Notes: generated by a model from the letters alone, not told the origin. A stretch of DNA of 64,000 nt from Bordetella pseudohinzii (GCF_000657795.2 NZ_JHEP02000005.1:124001-188000); one strand, 5' to 3'. Numbered from the stretch's first letter, positions 50,501 through 59,011 are shown. Made by a program: numbers and translations.

Positions 50501-53500
50501 AGACCTGGTCCGGCTCGGCGGGCGCCTGAAGCGAGGGGTTGCGCACGGGCAGCGGCGCCGGGCGGGGGTCGCCGGCATTGCCCAGGCCGCCGCTGTCGAC
50601 GCGCGTCTTGCGTCCCGCTTCATCGACGTCCATTCCGCCGGCATAGCCCTTCACTTGGGCCTGGGGAAGCAGGCGCTCCAGCTGGCTGCGGGCATCCTGC
50701 CCCGGGCATGCGCCCGAGTCGCAGGAGACGAGGGTGAGCTTGCTGCCGGGCGGCAGCGGGGCGAGCGCCAGGGCGTCGGCCAGTTGCGCGGGCGTATGGC
50801 CGCCGATCGTGGGCATGCCGGCGCGCTGCCCGCCGTGACCGACGATCTGGATCTTCTCGGGCCCGCTGGCGGTCTGCGGCGCGGGCCGCAGGACTTTTCT
50901 TTCGCCCGAGAGCAGCCATTGCTGCAGCTCGCTGTTGCCGGGGTGTTTGTCGGCCAGGCGTTCGGCGGCCTGGCGCGCCTGGGCGTCGTCGCCCGCCAGT
51001 ACGATCGTGCGCTTGCCGTAGCGGTCGGCACGGCCTTCCTTGGGCGCCGGCCCTTCGCCGGGATCGGAGGCCTGCCGCTTGACCGCGGCATGAGGCGCCT
51101 GCGCGGCTTGCGGGCTGGCCTGGAGGGATTGCAGCGCCAGCAGGGTGGCCAGGTCGGGGGCGTCGGCGCTGTGGCGCCGCAGCGTCTGGGGCGCAGGCAG
51201 GCGAGGACCTTCCGGGCTGCGCAGCGGCCAGTCCAGCAGCGCGTCGACCGCGCCGGAATCGGGCCGCGCCTGGGCCTGCGCGTCTTCGAGCACCGCGCGC
51301 AGCACGCCCTGATCATCCACTGCCTTCAGGCGCAGGCGCAGAGGCGTCTGCCGCGGGATGAGCACTTCCTGGATGCTGTCAAAAACGGGATTGTCGAGCC
51401 CGGCCAGCGCGGTGATGCGCGCGCCCTGGGCGGCGATGTGCAGCAGGGCCGGCCGGCCTTCTTCCGGCTTGAGGTAGTCCCTGGCCGTGCGCACATTCTC
51501 GGACGTGGACATCATGGCGGACTCTTGATAGATGCCGCCTTCTTCGATCTGTTCCAAGGGGGCCGCCCATTGCCCCCGGTGCACCATCCCTGGGTTGGTG
51601 AAACCGGCATCGATCAGTTTCTGCGTGGCCGCGTCGATGGTGGCGATGAGGTCGCGCGCCGGCTCGCGCGGCGCCTGGCCGCGCAGCGCCGGATTGACGT
51701 CACGGCTGGCGTGCGTGTAGTGCATCAGCGCAATGGTCTCCCGGGTCGAGAGCGCCTGGGCCTGCGGCATGTGCGCGATGCCCAGATAGTTGTCGGTATA
51801 TTGGCCCGCGATCGCCGGGTCCAGGCCGGGCAGCAGCGCGAGCGTCTGCCGCAGCACTTGCGCGCGCTGCCGCTGTTGCCGCTGGGCCGCCAGCATGGCG
51901 TCGAAGGCCTCGTCGCTGTCCGAGGCGCTGCTGGCGTCGTCGCTACCGCTGCTGCTGCTGCTGGAGTCGCTCCGGCCCAGTCCGCCGGCTTCGACCGGGA
52001 TCTTGCGGCCTTGCGGCGTGACGTCGATGCGGCCTTTGTAGCCTTTGATCGTCAGGCCGGGAGCCTGAGTCTGCTCGTCCGTGGCGGCGGGCGCGCTGAC
52101 ATGGCCGAATTTTCCTCCCTTGAAGTCGGTCGCCAGCGGCCCGTCCAGCCGGCCTTGTTCGCGTCTCTGGCGGGCTTTCTTGCCGCCCGCGTCCAGTTTG
52201 GAAATCGTGATGCTGATGTCGTTCTGGGCCCATTGCCGGTCTGTCTGCACCTCGCGGATCTTGTCCGCGTCCTGATTGAGCGCGCCGGTGATGTCCGCGG
52301 CCCGCAGGCTGCCCAGGCCACGGGCCTGGCCCACGTCCAGGGTGGCGCGCAGGGTCGAGGCGTGCTGCTCGCCGGCGATACGGCCGCCCGACAGCGAGCC
52401 ATTGGGCATGCTGGTGCTGGCCGAAATACCGACCGAGCCGCCAGCGTAACCGCCGTCGTGGTCGCGGTAGTCCCGGACTTCGCGGGCGCTGAGTTTGCCG
52501 CTGATGTCGACCGCCGATCCTGGCCCGCTGGCCGTGATGGCGCCGCCGATCAGGTCGGCATCGCCCTTGACCGTCATGAACAGCGGGCCGGAGGCCTTGA
52601 TGCCGGCGATCTGGCTGGACAGCGCGGAATGGTCATGTTCGTGCCGCGCGGTCGCGCCGCTATTGGCCGTGATCGTGCCTATGGTCCGGTTGTTCACCGC
52701 CGCGCCCTCGGACACCGTCCAGTCGCCGCCGTTGGTGGTGCTGTGATGGATGTCCTGCAGGGTCTGGACGAATAGCTTGCCGTCCACGGCGACCCGCGCC
52801 AGCGCTTCGGCTTCGACGCGGGCGCCCAGCAGGCGCAGGTCTTTGGCGGTCTTGAGGTCGAGCTGGCGCGCGCCGATATGGCTATGGGTATGCGTCAGGC
52901 TCTCGCTGTCGGTCACGTTGTGCGAGCCGGACAGCGTCGCATTCAGGCCGGCGCCGCAAGCGCCCTGGAAGGCGTTGCAGCTGGCGGTGGCGTTGCCATA
53001 GAGGCTGATGCCGTGCTGCTCGCTGTGCAGGGTTTCGCTGGCTTTGGCCGCCGCCAGCGTCAGATCGCCGGCGGATTGCAGCGCGACATGCTTGCCGCCG
53101 CTGAAGTTCGCGCCCACCAGGCGCAGGTCGCCCGCGAGGGTGCGCATACGGATGCTGCCGCCGATTTTCTGGGCGTTTTCGGCTGTCCGCCGCTCGGAGG
53201 CCCAGTCGTAGCTGAATTCGGCGCCCAGGCCGCTGGCGGATTCGACGGTGTCGTTGAGCGCCAGGTTGGCGAGGTCGCCTGCCACCTGGGCGGCCGTCAG
53301 GGCGGGATCGACCTCGCGGCCCTGCGCGGCCTGCTGCGCGGTGACGCCGGCATGCGTGGCGACATCCAGGAGGGAAGAGCGGGCGGTCGATTTGCTGCCC
53401 AGAAAGAGGCTCCAGCCGGTTTCGTCCCGCTCGTAGGTATCGATGTATTTGTGGCTCTCGATGCGGCCCGCGGTGATGTCCAGCCCGCCATCGTAGGCCG

Positions 53501-56500
53501 CCGAGGCCAGGGCGCGATCGGCGTTGATATCGGCGCCGCCCAGGTCGAAGATGCCGCCGACCGCCAGTTTGCCGTCGCCCAGGTTGAGTTGGGTGTTGCG
53601 ATGCGTCGTGGCGCTTTCCCGCAGCGCGCGCTGCGCGATCTGGAACCCCGCCTTGAGTTCGGCGCCGGACATCTGTCCATCGCCGGCCTGGGTCTGCAGC
53701 GGCGACTCGGTGCCCACGCTGAAGCTGGCCTCCTGGCCGCCGGCGCCGGCCCGGCCGCTGGCGACGAACTGCATGCTGTCGTGCGTCTGCCAGGCGACGC
53801 GGCGGCTGGCCGAGGCCGCCGCCAGCAGATGGCCGCCGATCTTGCCCGCCGTTTGCCCGGCCTGGATGTCGCCGCCCATGATGGCCATGTCGGTCTCGAC
53901 GTCGATGAGCAGTTGCGCGGCGCGCAGCGCCGTGCCCTTGCCTTGGTCCTGGGTGCTGGCCTGCGTGTCGAGGGAATAGGTCAGGGAGCCGATCTTTGCG
54001 TCCTGGGCGAACTGGCCGCTGAGTTCGCGGATCTCTCCCAGTTGGACACGCTTGGCGGTCAGCGCCACGAGGTCGCCTGACAGGGATGCGCCCAGGGTGC
54101 GCAGCTTGTCGCCGGCGCGCAGCACCAGGCTGCGGGCGCCGCGGATGGCGCTGTTCTCGTCCCGCTGATAGCCCGCGTTCGTGGTCTTGGCGCCCGTGAT
54201 GATGTCCAGATCGCGGCGGGCGTCCAGCACGACGTCCTGCCCGGATAGCAGGCCGCCCTTGATGTAGAGGTCCCGCCCTTGCGCGAACAACTGGCCGTCG
54301 GCCTGGACGCCGCCCAGCACGCCGTCGTCGTTGACGACGGTGGCGTCGAGCTCGGCCCGCAGATAGACCTTGCCGCCCTGGATCAGGGCGTTTTTCTGCG
54401 CGATCGTGTCGGCATCCAACACGATGTCGCCTGCCGAGACAATGGCCGCGCCGCCGGCAGCCCGTTGCGCGGCGGAGGCCTGCAGCGTCGTTTCGCTGAG
54501 GTAGACCTTGGGCATGAGGACATGCTGGCCGTCGATCACCTGCCACACGTACCAGACGATATCGTCCCGCAGCCGGGCCTGTTGCTCGGCGGTCGGGGGC
54601 TGGCCGACCACCAGGCCCAGTTCCCGATGCGCCGAGGCGGCCTGGTCCATGAGCTGCCGGACCAGGCCGCCATCCTGGTAGATCCGGCGCAGGCGTTGCG
54701 CGCCCATCAGGCGTTCGGCTTCGCGCCGGATCAGCGTGCTGTCGAAATAGTTGTCGCCGCTGACATAGATGCCCTTGTCCGGGGTGTAGCCGATCTGGGC
54801 GAAGAAATAGGCCGAGCCGTAGAAGCGCGCCTGATCCACGAACGCCACGCGGGTCTCGTAGTAGGGGGTGGGCAGGGTGCCCCGGGCCGCGCCGCGGTCG
54901 AAGACCCGCGGATTGGACAGGGTGGCGCGCAAGGCTTCCAGGACGTCGCGCTCGTGGTTGTCGGCATAGGTCTGGCGGCGCTGGGCGGCCTGGCGCCGCG
55001 CGGCTGCTTCGGCCTTTTTCTTGGCGTCGGCCTCGGCCTGTTTGCGGGCCTCATGCGCTTTGAGAAAGGCCTGGTGTTGCGCCTCGTCCTCGAAGTGATG
55101 GGTCACCCCGTCGATGGTGACCACGATCTTCGGCGCGGGCGGCGGCGCCGCGGCCGTCTCTGGCGCGGCGGCATCGGCCGGCGCATCTGCCGGCGCATCG
55201 GGCGCCGCGGGCGGGGCAGGCGGCGGGCGGTCCCAGTGTTTCCGGGCGTCTTCCAGCGCCTGCTGCAAGGCCGTGTCCACGGCCGGGGGCAGGGTTTTGT
55301 CGACGTTCTCGCCGTTGTCGACGCGGCCCTGGAGCTGCGTGCCCAGCCGGCCGCCCATGACGGTCTGCAGGGCGGGGTAGAAGGGCAGGTCCTGGACGCC
55401 CTGGCCGGCCTTGAACGCGGCCCAGCGTTGCGAGCGTTGGGCTTCTGTCTGGCCGCGCCAATCTCCTCCCAGCACCAGTCCCAGCGCCCGGGCCAGGTCC
55501 GGGACATCGTCCAGGTCGGCCTGGGCCAGCGCATTGCCCAGCCAGCTGTGCTTGTAGTAGTAGAGGCCGAAGATGCGGCTCCAGCCGCTGGCATCGTCGT
55601 GATGGCTGAACATATGGTCCAGCAGCGCATAGAGCGTGGGGAAATCCTGCCGCAGCGGGCTCAAGGCGGCCAGACTGTCGACCGCCCACAGCTGGGTGCC
55701 GCGCACCTGCCTGAAGTAATCCGCCAAGGGCATCCGGTAGGCTTGCGAGCGATTGCTTACCTTGGCGCGGAGGCGCTGCATGCCGTCGGCGGTCAGGCTG
55801 CCCTGGTTGAGCACCGTCCCGTTGGCGTCGGCGGTTTCGCCAAGATTGATGTTCATGTCCTGCCCGGCGTGGATAACGCCTTGCTCGACGCTTAGCGAGG
55901 AAACCGCCACGCCCGGACGGAAACCGGGCAGGGTCAGGGTCACGCTGCGGCCGGCGTGCGCCTGCGCATACTGCATATTGGAGGTATGGGAGCCTTGGTT
56001 CGGGTCCATGCGCACCGTTCCCGAGAAGCGGGACAAATTCTCCAGCCGCGGGGTGTCGATGAACATCGTCAGGCCGCTTTCAATGCGGCCGCCATCGTTG
56101 CGCAGCTGTTGGCTGGCCTGGATGGCCATGGCCGCTTCGGCATGGATCAGGCTGCGGTGGCCGTTGAAGAGGGACCGGCTCTTCAGACCCAGGTGGGCGC
56201 CGGCCCACATGAGCGCGCCGTCATGATTGCGGATATCGCCTTGCGCCAGCAGGGTGATGCTGCCTGCCGAGGTGAGCGATGCATGGTTTTCGATGGTGTC
56301 GGCCTGCAGGAACAGGCTGGCCGATGAGTTCAGCGCCGAATGCAGATGGATGTCGGGCGCGATCAGGGTGAGTTGCTGGGCGGCCCTGGGCGCATTGCCG
56401 TTGATCCGCAGGCCGGCGCCGGACTTGATCCACACCGCCTGGGCGGCAATGCCGCCATCATTGCGGTAGTCGGCCGTTTCGATGGACAGGTTTTCAGTCG

Positions 56501-58865
56501 CCGTCATGGCGCCGGTGTTGGCGAGTTTTTCCGTGGCGGCCAGGCTGAGGTCCTGGCCTTGGAGCGTGCCCGAATTGACGACGGCCTCGCTCTTGACGAA
56601 GAGCCGTGCACCCGCGGCGGCGTTGCCGGTATTGCGCAGGCCTTCCGTGGCCGCCAGGAAGACATCATCCCGGGCTTGCATGGCGCCGGCATTGTGCAAC
56701 TGGCCGGACGTGATGGTGAGTGTGCCGGCCGACAGGCTGGCCGCGGCCTGGTTGTCGACGGTTTGCGCCTGCAGCTGCAAAACCTCGCCGGCCTGCAGGG
56801 CGCCGGCGTTGTCGATCGTCTTGCCTTCGACGACGAGGTGGGTGCCGGCCGTGATCGTGCCGGTATTGGCGAGCATGGCGCTTTGGAGGATGGCCCTGCC
56901 GCCGGCGGCGATGTCGCCGCCGTTGACGAGGTCGGCCGTCAGGAACAGGTCCGCGCCAGTGCGCATGCCGCCGGTGTTGCGCAGCTGTTTCGCATCGAGG
57001 ACCAGTGTGCCGGCGGTCAGCTGGCCCGAGTTGCCCACGGTTTGGGCTTGCAGCTGCAAAACCTCGCCGGCCTGCAGGGCGCCGGCGTTGTCGATCGTCT
57101 TGCCTTCGACGACGAGGTGGGTGCCGGCCGTGATCGCGCCGGTATTGGCGAGCATGGCGCTTTGGAGGATGGCCCTGCCGCCGGCGGCGATGTCGCCGCC
57201 GTTGACGAGGTCGGCCGACAAGGCCAGGCCGGCGCGAGCTTGTATGCGCCCGGCGTTGTGCAGGTTTTGCAGGTCCACCGTGAGTGTGTGCGCGGACAAC
57301 AGGCCCTGGGCCGCGTTGCGGGCGGACCGGGCGCGCAGATCCAGCGCGCCTGCGGCCGCGATCTCACCCTCGTTGTCCAGGGACAGGCGCAGATCGATGC
57401 CGAGCGATTGCCGGGCGGCCAGCAGCAGACCGCTGTTGCGCAGGCCATCGGCCTTGACGGTCAAGGCATCGCCTTGCAGGGCGCCTCGGTTATGCACCGC
57501 ACCGTGCGCGGTCACGCTCAACGCGCCCATGGCGTCGATGAGACCCTGGTTGCGCAAGTCCGCCCCTGCGCTGAGCGCCAGCCCTCCGGCGCTTGTCGCG
57601 ATCAGGCCTTGGTTGTCGATCGTGGCGGCCTGGATCTGGGCATCGCCCTGCCGCAGGCGCAAGCCACCGCTGGCCGTGGCCCGATAGTCGCCGGCCAGGG
57701 TGATCGCTGCCGCCGGCTGTCCGGAGGCATGGCCCTGCACATCGACCAGGGCGGACAGGGACAGCGAGGCTGCCCGCAGGTCCAGCGTGTTGGCCAGGGC
57801 GTCCCCGGCGATGTCGAGATGGCCCCGCGTCCGCAGCGTCAGCGCCGCGCCGGTGAGCACGGCCCCGGACCCTGCGCCCAGCCGCATCTCCGATCCCGAG
57901 GTGATGAGGGTGTTGCCCCGGGCGGCGCTGTCGGCCAGCGCGACGCTGCCGTCGGCGCCGATGCGGATGTCGCCAGGCGTGCGCAGCGCGCCCTGCAAGC
58001 GCACGCCCGCGCCGCTGTCGGTGGCCTGCAGCGTGATGCTGGCGCCGTACATCGCGCCCAGCGCGCCGGCGCTGATGGCGACTCCCGGGGAGGCGGCGGC
58101 CTCGGGGCGGATGCGGCCGTCGTTCAGCCGATGCTGGCTCCTGCCGGCATGCAGGCCGATGACGGCGGGGACCCCCGTGTTTACCGGCCCGATCGGACCG
58201 TTGATCTGCATGGCCTGGGCGACGAGATCGAAGGATTGCAGGCCATCGGTATTGACGCCGCCCGCCTCCACGGTGATGCGCCCTTGCCGCGTGTAGAGAG
58301 TAGGGCCGTCCCGCATCGCGCCCGTGGACAGTGTGAGGGCGCTGGTGTTGAGGGTGGACAGGCCATCGACGCTGATGCCATTGGGATTGGCGATGATGAG
58401 CGCGGCGCGCTGGCCGGCGACTTCCAGCGTGCCGGCCAGCCGGGAGGCGGGGCCCGCCGAGGTGACTTCGGCCAGGATGCTGGTGGCCTGGGCGTCCAGG
58501 CCGGGGTTGCGGAGGATGTGGCCGGCCAGCTGCGAGCGGCCGTCGCTGCTGCGGTTGTTCAGGACGGCGCCGGGCCGGCTGACATCGAAGGACTGGAAGC
58601 GGTTGTGGGACAGGCCGCGGCTGTCGGGCGGGGCGATGTTGACGATGGGCACGCCGTTGGCGGCGGCGATGACCGACACCTGGGGATCGGCGGGCCGGAT
58701 GTCCGCCAGCGCGGGCAGCGCCGTCAGCATGCCAGCCAGGCGCAGCAGGCGCCGCGCGGCGCGGCGCGGCGGCTTGTCCCGGGTCGTGCCGCGATGGATG
58801 TCGGCAACAGGAATCAACTGGCCGGTGCGCCGGTGCCGGCGCAGGCGATAGCAATGCTGGTTCAT
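47565..58865 (-). CDS. Giant FhaB-like two-partner-secretion exoprotein with ADP-ribosyltransferase-like and two C80 protease-like domains
   Basis: A 3766-residue TpsA exoprotein. Residues 1-55 are an extended signal peptide (MNQHCYRL... then a hydrophobic stretch ending ALPALA). Residues ~60-320 are the TPS domain with SHNRFQSFDV and NPNGI (~158). Hemagglutinin repeats cover ~370-1000, including a 93-residue unit duplicated almost exactly. A Pro/Ala stretch and a Lys/Ala coiled coil (~1208-1300) precede a YYETR segment (~1334) and more FHA repeats (~1470-2250). The C-terminal part holds an ART-like domain (~2370-2535; R2430, STS 2453-2455, E2500), a C80-like protease (~2615-2768; H2677, C2715), an SGHY domain (~2790-2920), FSPDxW module 1 (~2958-3133), a second C80-like protease (~3163-3318; H3225, C3267), a 7-residue repeat linker, and FSPDxW modules 2 and 3 (~3393-3741). 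No clear ribosome-binding site precedes the ATG. It might be an FhaL-type paralog; I could not check this. Confidence 0.93.
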   Translation of the reverse strand: MNQHCYRLRRHRRTGQLIPVADIHRGTTRDKPPRRAARRLLRLAGMLTALPALADIRPADPQVSVIAAANGVPIVNIAPPDSRGLSHNRFQSFDVSRPGAVLNNRSSDGRSQLAGHILRNPGLDAQATSILAEVTSAGPASRLAGTLEVAGQRAALIIANPNGISVDGLSTLNTSALTLSTGAMRDGPTLYTRQGRITVEAGGVNTDGLQSFDLVAQAMQINGPIGPVNTGVPAVIGLHAGRSQHRLNDGRIRPEAAASPGVAISAGALGAMYGASITLQATDSGAGVRLQGALRTPGDIRIGADGSVALADSAARGNTLITSGSEMRLGAGSGAVLTGAALTLRTRGHLDIAGDALANTLDLRAASLSLSALVDVQGHASGQPAAAITLAGDYRATASGGLRLRQGDAQIQAATIDNQGLIATSAGGLALSAGADLRNQGLIDAMGALSVTAHGAVHNRGALQGDALTVKADGLRNSGLLLAARQSLGIDLRLSLDNEGEIAAAGALDLRARSARNAAQGLLSAHTLTVDLQNLHNAGRIQARAGLALSADLVNGGDIAAGGRAILQSAMLANTGAITAGTHLVVEGKTIDNAGALQAGEVLQLQAQTVGNSGQLTAGTLVLDAKQLRNTGGMRTGADLFLTADLVNGGDIAAGGRAILQSAMLANTGTITAGTHLVVEGKTIDNAGALQAGEVLQLQAQTVDNQAAASLSAGTLTITSGQLHNAGAMQARDDVFLAATEGLRNTGNAAAGARLFVKSEAVVNSGTLQGQDLSLAATEKLANTGAMTATENLSIETADYRNDGGIAAQAVWIKSGAGLRINGNAPRAAQQLTLIAPDIHLHSALNSSASLFLQADTIENHASLTSAGSITLLAQGDIRNHDGALMWAGAHLGLKSRSLFNGHRSLIHAEAAMAIQASQQLRNDGGRIESGLTMFIDTPRLENLSRFSGTVRMDPNQGSHTSNMQYAQAHAGRSVTLTLPGFRPGVAVSSLSVEQGVIHAGQDMNINLGETADANGTVLNQGSLTADGMQRLRAKVSNRSQAYRMPLADYFRQVRGTQLWAVDSLAALSPLRQDFPTLYALLDHMFSHHDDASGWSRIFGLYYYKHSWLGNALAQADLDDVPDLARALGLVLGGDWRGQTEAQRSQRWAAFKAGQGVQDLPFYPALQTVMGGRLGTQLQGRVDNGENVDKTLPPAVDTALQQALEDARKHWDRPPPAPPAAPDAPADAPADAAAPETAAAPPPAPKIVVTIDGVTHHFEDEAQHQAFLKAHEARKQAEADAKKKAEAAARRQAAQRRQTYADNHERDVLEALRATLSNPRVFDRGAARGTLPTPYYETRVAFVDQARFYGSAYFFAQIGYTPDKGIYVSGDNYFDSTLIRREAERLMGAQRLRRIYQDGGLVRQLMDQAASAHRELGLVVGQPPTAEQQARLRDDIVWYVWQVIDGQHVLMPKVYLSETTLQASAAQRAAGGAAIVSAGDIVLDADTIAQKNALIQGGKVYLRAELDATVVNDDGVLGGVQADGQLFAQGRDLYIKGGLLSGQDVVLDARRDLDIITGAKTTNAGYQRDENSAIRGARSLVLRAGDKLRTLGASLSGDLVALTAKRVQLGEIRELSGQFAQDAKIGSLTYSLDTQASTQDQGKGTALRAAQLLIDVETDMAIMGGDIQAGQTAGKIGGHLLAAASASRRVAWQTHDSMQFVASGRAGAGGQEASFSVGTESPLQTQAGDGQMSGAELKAGFQIAQRALRESATTHRNTQLNLGDGKLAVGGIFDLGGADINADRALASAAYDGGLDITAGRIESHKYIDTYERDETGWSLFLGSKSTARSSLLDVATHAGVTAQQAAQGREVDPALTAAQVAGDLANLALNDTVESASGLGAEFSYDWASERRTAENAQKIGGSIRMRTLAGDLRLVGANFSGGKHVALQSAGDLTLAAAKASETLHSEQHGISLYGNATASCNAFQGACGAGLNATLSGSHNVTDSESLTHTHSHIGARQLDLKTAKDLRLLGARVEAEALARVAVDGKLFVQTLQDIHHSTTNGGDWTVSEGAAVNNRTIGTITANSGATARHEHDHSALSSQIAGIKASGPLFMTVKGDADLIGGAITASGPGSAVDISGKLSAREVRDYRDHDGGYAGGSVGISASTSMPNGSLSGGRIAGEQHASTLRATLDVGQARGLGSLRAADITGALNQDADKIREVQTDRQWAQNDISITISKLDAGGKKARQRREQGRLDGPLATDFKGGKFGHVSAPAATDEQTQAPGLTIKGYKGRIDVTPQGRKIPVEAGGLGRSDSSSSSSGSDDASSASDSDEAFDAMLAAQRQQRQRAQVLRQTLALLPGLDPAIAGQYTDNYLGIAHMPQAQALSTRETIALMHYTHASRDVNPALRGQAPREPARDLIATIDAATQKLIDAGFTNPGMVHRGQWAAPLEQIEEGGIYQESAMMSTSENVRTARDYLKPEEGRPALLHIAAQGARITALAGLDNPVFDSIQEVLIPRQTPLRLRLKAVDDQGVLRAVLEDAQAQARPDSGAVDALLDWPLRSPEGPRLPAPQTLRRHSADAPDLATLLALQSLQASPQAAQAPHAAVKRQASDPGEGPAPKEGRADRYGKRTIVLAGDDAQARQAAERLADKHPGNSELQQWLLSGERKVLRPAPQTASGPEKIQIVGHGGQRAGMPTIGGHTPAQLADALALAPLPPGSKLTLVSCDSGACPGQDARSQLERLLPQAQVKGYAGGMDVDEAGRKTRVDSGGLGNAGDPRPAPLPVRNPSLQAPAEPDQVFQLEQAEDLTYRLRPRAGSALPAPAPDGAFLFVVPTDAPDCVLCGASRGSRAALQDPQLGIDGHTSISQRKPVLYAGTFTLDAGRLQSWNNDSGHYLPPAALRQRNFSPRLWRLLPEERFIDFQKLNINEQSLLQAERGYETLGVGRPSTPPMPPGARALPPAPAADPLAAYLARPAQRERFDRLRQPGGDLWHFDWTGDPDQLPGTHEIFHRPGGGEAFNRFRNSFSPDTWVMQHNERPVKDAGYYATDAVLAQYAIVSQRQGFYGALPDRIVRHHITNLGALDLLNRPGGGRDLRGFLADTQNGRHTQRILDALGMQAQDMHWNPKTADLTVQVGRSPHAETPLVPWTSPGRPGGEAGTPAAEPPAAAEPPSRYDFRIVGYQEDDARGAEAARRLFAKHPGNAMLVRFDEAGDFMVEQRSPEKPAGLAKLQLVGHRRDGQGPNLGGADGRLLAEQVRALDDAYGSWLEFGKITLVGCNTGACPGSGLHEAFRRALPYTLRHRTVGYDGLIDVTPDGRKVPVTEGGLGPKRPAARPTAKTARPPAAGTAGARPAATGTRPPATGTRPTAAGTRPAAAGARPKTAKPAAKPAAKTAKAEAPADVLAGYLADPSNKQRFDFVLSEEMSNLDLSDHPYYQVEGMHTIKTQDKGPEHYYANTFTPDTWTLLPPSQRPRHEKRYNTSDVILAQYLTAARESSFEDRRPDKLVFMLDTRDRATPFRTVEGDVDTDRFLEGTRAGKQAQRLLEALDLTIDQSRFDPLIDRLVLQVSARPGASTTDILSRHLAQPERRQAMDLLQQAFITQRQDQGRAAEPVGGTYVLSDLPPDQPINVFVNSFSPDRWLMHQNWRQNAQRPYFANDVVLAQYSIAAKAHGYYGRLPSTIVRDNIVNETSLEFFATAGARPDLQGFLTKTPNGKHTQRILDGLGMYATGLQWLPEDRQAIISVRPKDAPAKPKAAPVKPKDAPAKAPSHRPAARQ
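48747..48851. repeat. Five 21-bp tandem repeats in the exoprotein linker
   Basis: Five in-frame units encode G(A/T)RPxAx, a 7-residue repeat, between the second C80-like domain and FSPDxW module 2. Units are imperfect. Copy-number change would keep frame and alter linker length. Confidence 0.75.
56761..56939. repeat. Near-identical direct repeat, copy 1
   Basis: A 179-base segment that matches 57040-57218 with three mismatches by eye. The 279-base offset equals 93 codons, so it is an in-frame duplication in the FHA repeat region. Confidence 0.9.
57040..57218. repeat. Near-identical direct repeat, copy 2
   Basis: Second copy of the 179-base segment at 56761-56939 inside the exoprotein gene, encoding the GKTIDNAGALQAGEVLQLQA and GRAILQSAMLANTG stretches. 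Confidence 0.9.
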
Positions 58866-58984
58866 CGCGGCGGGGGTGTTGGACTCGAGGGAGGGCGCCC
58901 ATGGCGCGCCATCACCCTAGCGCCAGTGCCCGGCGGATGGCCGCGGGCCACGCCCGAAATCGTCCTGGTTCACCGTGCGGCGGC

Positions 58985-59011
58985 GAAAAAAATCCACCCC
59001 GAAGGGTGGAT
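58985..59011 (-). terminator. Intrinsic terminator of the tsaE-amiC unit
   Basis: On the minus strand ATCCACCC, loop TTCG, GGGTGGAT is followed by a run of T, 19 bases after the amiC stop. It separates amiC from the exoprotein gene, which should therefore have its own promoter in 58866-58984. Confidence 0.92.

Noticed and set aside
51945-51965. Trinucleotide TGC run in the Ser-rich linker as a phase-variation tract
   Set aside because: Only about five units and a multiple of three, so slippage would not switch expression; more likely a plain poly-Ser linker.
47565-58865. Contact-dependent inhibition (CdiA/CdiI) system
   Set aside because: No VENN-type pre-toxin motif was seen, the C-terminus is not a short nuclease-like domain, and there is no room for an immunity gene downstream.
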